Shown here: in pieces, positions 59,557 through 64,000 of the stretch
Numbering within the stretch: the first letter of the stretch is position 1
Layout of the letters: each line of letters opens with the position of its first letter
NCBI RefSeq assembly: GCF_902459465.1
Contig: NC_047072.1
Coordinates: forward strand, 15,667,776 to 15,731,775
From: Asterias rubens
Lineage: Eukaryota; Echinodermata; Asteroidea; Forcipulatida; Asteriidae
Reading direction: 5' to 3'
DNA length: 64,000 nt
Position numbers and translations under genes: made by a program
Notes under the pieces: model-generated
Databases searched by the model: none
The model's input: the letters and a program-made list of their open reading frames with translations, nothing else
What the model was told of the DNA's origin: nothing

Positions 59557-62150
59557 TTACTGGTTGCCTTTTTTTAAACATAGTATTTCTTGCATGCACG
59601 CATCCTTGTAGGTGTTCCTTTTTCTGTAATGATGTATTAAAACATAACATGTACCTTCCATGTCACTGGGGGTCTCAAAACACCTTCGTCGACGTGGTTT
59701 GGATTTCTTAGAGCAGAGATTGTCCTTGCATGAGGTGAAGCCGTCTGGGCAGGCGCTGCATTTCTTACCAGACGTATAAGGTTTCTCACCAATCATGTTG
59801 CCACTTAAGAGAAACATAGACAAAGAAACATTTACCATTAATTATTTTTATTATAACAATAGGGAGATGTTCACTCTTACTTTATTTCATTCCTGCATTT
59901 AGGTTTGTGGTGGTTTCGATTGTAGCAATTCAAATAATTAACGGTAATCACTTTTGAAATTGGAATTGACGGTAACACGTTTTTTATGGATTCGCCTTGG
60001 GTTTTTTAAAATTTGTATGCATGTGTAATTATTTCCATTGTGCGATTTAATTTCAATATAAAGCAGTTGTCATTAAAACTAGGGGCTTCGAAGTGTATGG
60101 ATTTGCTCGACATGACAATAATTCTCTGGGTGAACTTTCTACTTTGTGAAACTCTTTATCTACCCGGGGCTCCCCGATGAGGCAAGTCGGCATCACTAAG
60201 TCATTGAAGACTAGAAGCCACGATTTACTATAACTTACCCGATAGCGTAGTTACAGACGAGTCGATTTGGCAAGTATCCAGAACAACCAAGCTTCACACC
60301 ACACCCTATGAAATGAGTCTTGGCCCATACCATCTGAAAATAACAATAATATTAGGTGTTGGTTAACGGGCTGCGGATCTGACAACGGTTGACATTTGCA
60401 CCAAAAGTTTAATAATTTTGTTATCAAACTTTTTATCAAACTAATTCTAATCCATTTTATAAGGGCTTGGTGTTGACATAGGGCTCAATACATAGTTGCT
60501 TTATTAATTCACTCCTCAAGAAAATGTATTTGTTATTTAGAGTGTAGTTGAGGTTTGCGAAATGTATTTGTTATTTAGAGTGTAGTCGAGGTTTGCGGTA
60601 TCACCATGTGTGTTATTCTCTGTTGAGTAGTGCTTGGTTTCTAAAAGAAATGGTAGTTCACACCTTAAAATTTTGATCAGTATGGTCTGATCGTCTTCAG
60701 GAGAACGAGTTGTATGAAGTTGAGCCCCGTCAAGTTTGCTCAGAATGACAGTTGATAAAAACTATCGGAACAACTGTTTGGGTTTAAGGTAGTCATTTGT
60801 AGAAAGTTGTGTAATTTATTGTCATGGATGTAACTTATTGTCATTGTCAATGTCATTCACCCGACTCAATGTCCGCGCAGTGGGTCATCAATATTGTTTA
60901 GGAAGAGCTTTTGGAGCAAGTAATCGGGGGTCATTTTACGGTAGGCCCCTAATGGATGTCATTTATTGTCATTGTCACTGTCATTTACCTGAATGTAATG
61001 TTCACAAGCTCTAAGCAGTGGATCACTAGGGTGTTGGTTGCGTTGTTTGGAGTAAGTCATTGGGTCATTTACAGTAATGGATGTCATTTATCGTCACTGT
61101 CACTATGTCATTTACCTGAGTGTAATGTCCACAAGCTCTCAGCAGTGGGTCACTAGGGTGTGGGTTGCATTGATTGGAGTTGTAGTCGAAGATCTGCTGT
61201 TCTTCTTGCCACATTTGCACCATATTTCCCAGATCTTTCTCAGTACTGAATGCCATGTTCTCTCCAATCCAACTCCATGATTTGCCGCTGATGGTATGGG
61301 AAGGGTTGTGGCCAAGGGTGCAGGTATCAGCCCAATCCTGGGCCTTCTTTGCCAGTGAATTGTCCCATTCCTGATGGTTAATCAAACAAAAACATTCATC
61401 AAGTATGCGGACAATTATTATATTAATTACTTCAAATTACCAAGATCGATGTCACAGAGTGTCGTCCAAGTGTAACTTCTACCAGATAAAGACCATAACC
61501 ACTCGGCCTACGATAACAGGAATTATTTCGACATTAAATTGAAAAACTAAAACAGGCATTAAAGTAAGTTATACCATAGGCCTAAAAACAGTCTCACTCA
61601 AATAAAGCAAACCAAGTAGTTCAAATTAATTGTGCAAGAAAATACAGTATGAATGACAAACTAGGGTTGCACCTGTTCGACAATCCCTATATTGTTCCAA
61701 ACTCAAACGAAACAAAAAATCCTTTCAAAGGCACGAACCAAAAACAAATAATCCATAATGCAAAATATCACATTTTACAATTCTTAAGACGCTTTATTAT
61801 AAAAAAAATAAAGTCGTATATTGCGTTTATCTAACTAAAACCAAGGTCTGAAAACAATATAATTGTGAATGGTGGCATAAGTCAAAATTTGTCGCAGTGT
61901 CTTAAAATGTAGACCTAAGTACATTACTGAATCAAAGTTGAACATTGTTGAACATCGGACATCAGAAATGCAATTCTCAATTATGAAGTAATGTTCTAAG
62001 ACTTACCAGTTTCACCATATCAGATGCTTTAATGGAAGCACGGAACTCATTATGCTGGTTAAGGATTTTTTGTTGTTCCTTCTTGCTTAACCCAGCAGCA
62101 GCAGCATAGCCGATAATACAGCATACGATAAGAACAAGTGAAGTGTTCAT
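59557..62150 (-). CDS. Secreted CAP-domain (SCP/TAPS, CRISP-like) protein, 4 exons
   Basis: Exons on the minus strand: 62,150-62,007; 61,370-61,116; 60,333-60,239; 59,803-59,557; 741 nt, about 246 residues. A signal peptide (MNTSLVLIVCCIIGYAAAAG) precedes the CAP fold. Family marks: HNEFR, DWADTC, IGENMA, ACGHYTQMVW (CAP1 signature with His) and VCNYAIGGNMIG (CAP2 signature). It ends with a short cysteine-rich tail (CSACPDGFTSCKDNLC) and a basic KKSKPRRRR stretch. CAP proteins are extracellular and bind sterols or metals or act in defence and reproduction; the role here cannot be read from sequence. The Met at 62,150 is chosen over an upstream in-frame Met (62,276) because it gives a clean signal peptide and suits the TATA position. 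The last exon may instead splice at GAAG/GTACAT (about 59,655). Confidence 0.88.
60500..60610. repeat. Short direct duplication in CAP gene intron region
   Basis: AATGTATTTGTTATTTAGAG, then TGTAGTTGAGGTTTGCG, occurs twice (about 60,523 and 60,560). Confidence 0.85.
60640..60740 (-). mobile_element. Retroelement-end fragment with decayed hammerhead-like core
   Basis: On the minus strand CTCCTGAAGACGATCAGACC, then ATACTGATCAAAAT, corresponds to the 21,789 motif, but the GAAA core is now AAAA. It lies in the second intron of the CAP gene. Confidence 0.4.
60950..61170. repeat. Partial duplication of CAP exon 2 edge in the intron
   Basis: The plus-strand stretch ATGGATGTCATTTATTGTCA, TTTACCTGAATGTAATGTTC, ACAAGCTCTAAGCAGTGG (about 60,953-61,030) is a diverged copy of 61,078-61,155, which spans the exon 2 end and donor of the minus-strand CAP gene. 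A further weaker copy may lie near 60,830-60,900. Confidence 0.8.
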
Positions 62151-62236
62151 GATGACGAGCAGTAGACAGCTTCCTCTGTGGATGTTACTCTGTTGATGCT
62201 TAGAGGCAACTGAGATATCCAGGGGGCTTGGATGTG

Positions 62237-62246
62237 CTTTTATATA
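62237..62246 (-). promoter_or_regulatory. TATA box of the CAP gene
   Basis: TATATAAAAG on the minus strand, about 90 bp upstream of the chosen start codon, so transcription would begin near 62,215. Strong consensus match. Confidence 0.7.
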
Positions 62247-62299
62247 CTCTGATAACCCATCGTGATTGGTGCTCAAGCTTGGTTGGGTTGTTATATTCT

Positions 62300-63930
62300 C
62301 ATATAGCTCATCGTACCACTGACATCAGTTGCCACACCCACTCGTGGTTCCACCCACATCTCTGTATCTATACATTGCAGTATGGCAGCAGAAGTTGAAG
62401 TTTACCAATACGTCGTTTTCACAACCGACAAGTCATGCTTCAGTGACGTGTTAATGTTTTCTTAAGCGTTTTTTATTTCTGATGTGATGACGGAGCTGAA
62501 AAACTATACCGAATGTCTATACCAATATCATGGTAAACAAAAACTAAAGACACATTTTCTACAAAATGTTGTCAAAAAAATTACACTTCATGAATACGTC
62601 ATACTAAAAACTAGCAGAATGTTTTTTTTTATAGTAACAACTGATCCTGAAATCAATAAAATCACATTTGATTTTTTTTTATATATTCCTATAGTAAATC
62701 TCCACATACATTTTCGATTGTGTTCTTAATGTGGACGTTGTGTGGGGGAAAACCAGAAGACTTCTTGCAGTTTGTGAGCTTACCGTCGCTGTTGTTCTAA
62801 CCGAATATGAAAGACTCGGGCCGTTGCGCAGAGGAATCCAACACCCTCTTTTATATGGGAAGTTTGATGACAAATGGCTCTAAAAATGATAGGTTTTCCT
62901 TTCTCCTAATTGTGAAAACTTACTTTCTAAGCGATACAAATTCTAGACTGTTTGAGAATATGGTGGTAGTGAATGTCCTGGTTATATAATCATTATGCAG
63001 AGGTGTGTGACAACACCTTTTTGGCCCAACGTTTTGACAGTGGTATCTATAAACAAATAGGTTTGTATTTGGGGATGACCTGAAAACAGCTCGCGGCAGG
63101 TCTGAGGTGCATTATTTACCAAAATTGTTAATAAGATCAAATGTTTACACGTTATTTTGGAATAAATAAACTTTTAATGTTTTTGTAATTACAAAACAAA
63201 GTGACCCTTTTAAGAGTAGCCTACGTATAAACGGAATCAATGAAGACCACCGCAAGAGGGCTGCCGGACTTAATTGGGCTTTGTTTTAAACAAAGTAATA
63301 ATAAGTAATAAAGACCATCTGCATTGGAGCTTTTCGGAAAAGAGTCTGCATCAAAGAGTCGTTGCTGAGTTAAAGAGCACTACACCCACCAATCCGCATG
63401 TGCCTTTAATATTTACAGATAACTATTTGATGAAGAGACTGGAGCACATTAACTTCGTTTCTAACTATAATGGATCTGGTGGTGGAGGTTATAAATAGAT
63501 TTATATGGCCGTAGACTCCTCGCTTACTGACACACATTGAGTCGAGGTTTGTGTAATAAGACATTGGTATTCTAATAGGTTTATATTGATACCAAACTAA
63601 CCAAATTACTTAAATTAATGAGAAAAAATTGTCTTCCAAAGCTAAAACAAATGCACAAGTGAAAACGGATATTATGCGTGTTATGGATTATTACCGAAAA
63701 TTGGTTTGGGATTTATTTTTGTGAAATGAAGCTATATATTTTATTTACTCATTTTTCGGTGGACATTTATCTCCCACAGGAATAAATAACAAAAACAAAC
63801 AACACATACAAAAACGAGTGTTAAAATTTAAACATCCACGAAACCGTGAAGTAAAGAATTGGCGATCCCGGTGGTAAAAGCACAGTGCTTCAGACATGAC
63901 ATTAAGCTTAATAGACGTTCAACCCCCCCC
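62300..63930. other. Right-hand intergenic stretch, no gene seen
   Basis: AT-rich, open frames up to 81 codons on both strands with no recognisable domains. GGGAGCTTTTCGG-like and GTGGTGGAGG motifs are isolated. Confidence 0.5.
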
Positions 63931-63950
63931 CCCCTAAAAAAAAATAATAA

Positions 63951-63997
<47 letters not shown>

Positions 63998-64000
63998 AAT
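63922..64000. repeat. C/A homopolymers and (TAAA)n microsatellite at right edge
   Basis: C12 followed by an A-run, then AATAATAATAAATAAATAAA continuing in 4-bp steps to the end of the window. Confidence 0.97.

Noticed and set aside
63274..63498. 74-codon plus-strand frame near the right edge
   Set aside because: No family resemblance, no promoter or splice evidence.

Overview
The window is eukaryotic nuclear DNA from an animal. Coding sequence is split by GT-AG introns, repeats are dense, and the gene families are metazoan. The proteins are clearly related to, but distant from, vertebrate ones. Several interspersed repeats look to me, from memory, like those of echinoderms, most likely a sea star. 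That assignment is an inference; no database was searched.

Region 1 (1-47,872, plus strand) is one gene, ATM, the DNA-damage checkpoint kinase. I can place 36 exons (3,497-47,872; 5,962 coding bases, about 1,986 residues) whose phases all join without a break. They correspond to roughly human residue 1,070 to the C-terminus: late HEAT-repeat region, FAT domain, PI3K-like kinase domain and FATC. The N-terminal exons lie upstream of the window. The introns are full of tandem arrays, tRNA-derived SINEs and small inverted-repeat transposons. The most striking feature is that in about 12 of the 36 exons a tandem duplication spans an exon-intron junction. Exon fragments plus splice sites are repeated 2 to 35 times. 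The extreme case is the activation-loop exon at 42,147, which is followed by 34 further copies of a 60-nt, frame-preserving piece with its own acceptor and donor.

Region 2 (47,873-51,863) is non-coding: the ATM 3' flank, an intact 0.4-kb MITE, a long foldback and an array of SINE heads (50,340-51,420).

Region 3 (51,864-54,974, minus strand) is a complete 5-exon cytochrome P450 of the CYP2 type (507 residues) with normal haem-binding, ExxR and WxxxR motifs, but with glycine where the I-helix acid normally sits.

Region 4 (54,975-59,556) is intergenic. It holds a CpG-rich promoter-like segment near 56,470-56,620, followed by a probable first coding exon (56,625-56,695, plus) of a gene I do not recognise.

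Region 5 (59,557-62,150, minus strand) is a 4-exon gene for a secreted CAP-domain protein with a signal peptide and a clear TATA box. The last 1.8 kb has no gene I can support and ends in a TAAA microsatellite.

The three recognised genes have no evident functional link. No CRISPR array, rRNA or intact tRNA gene was seen.
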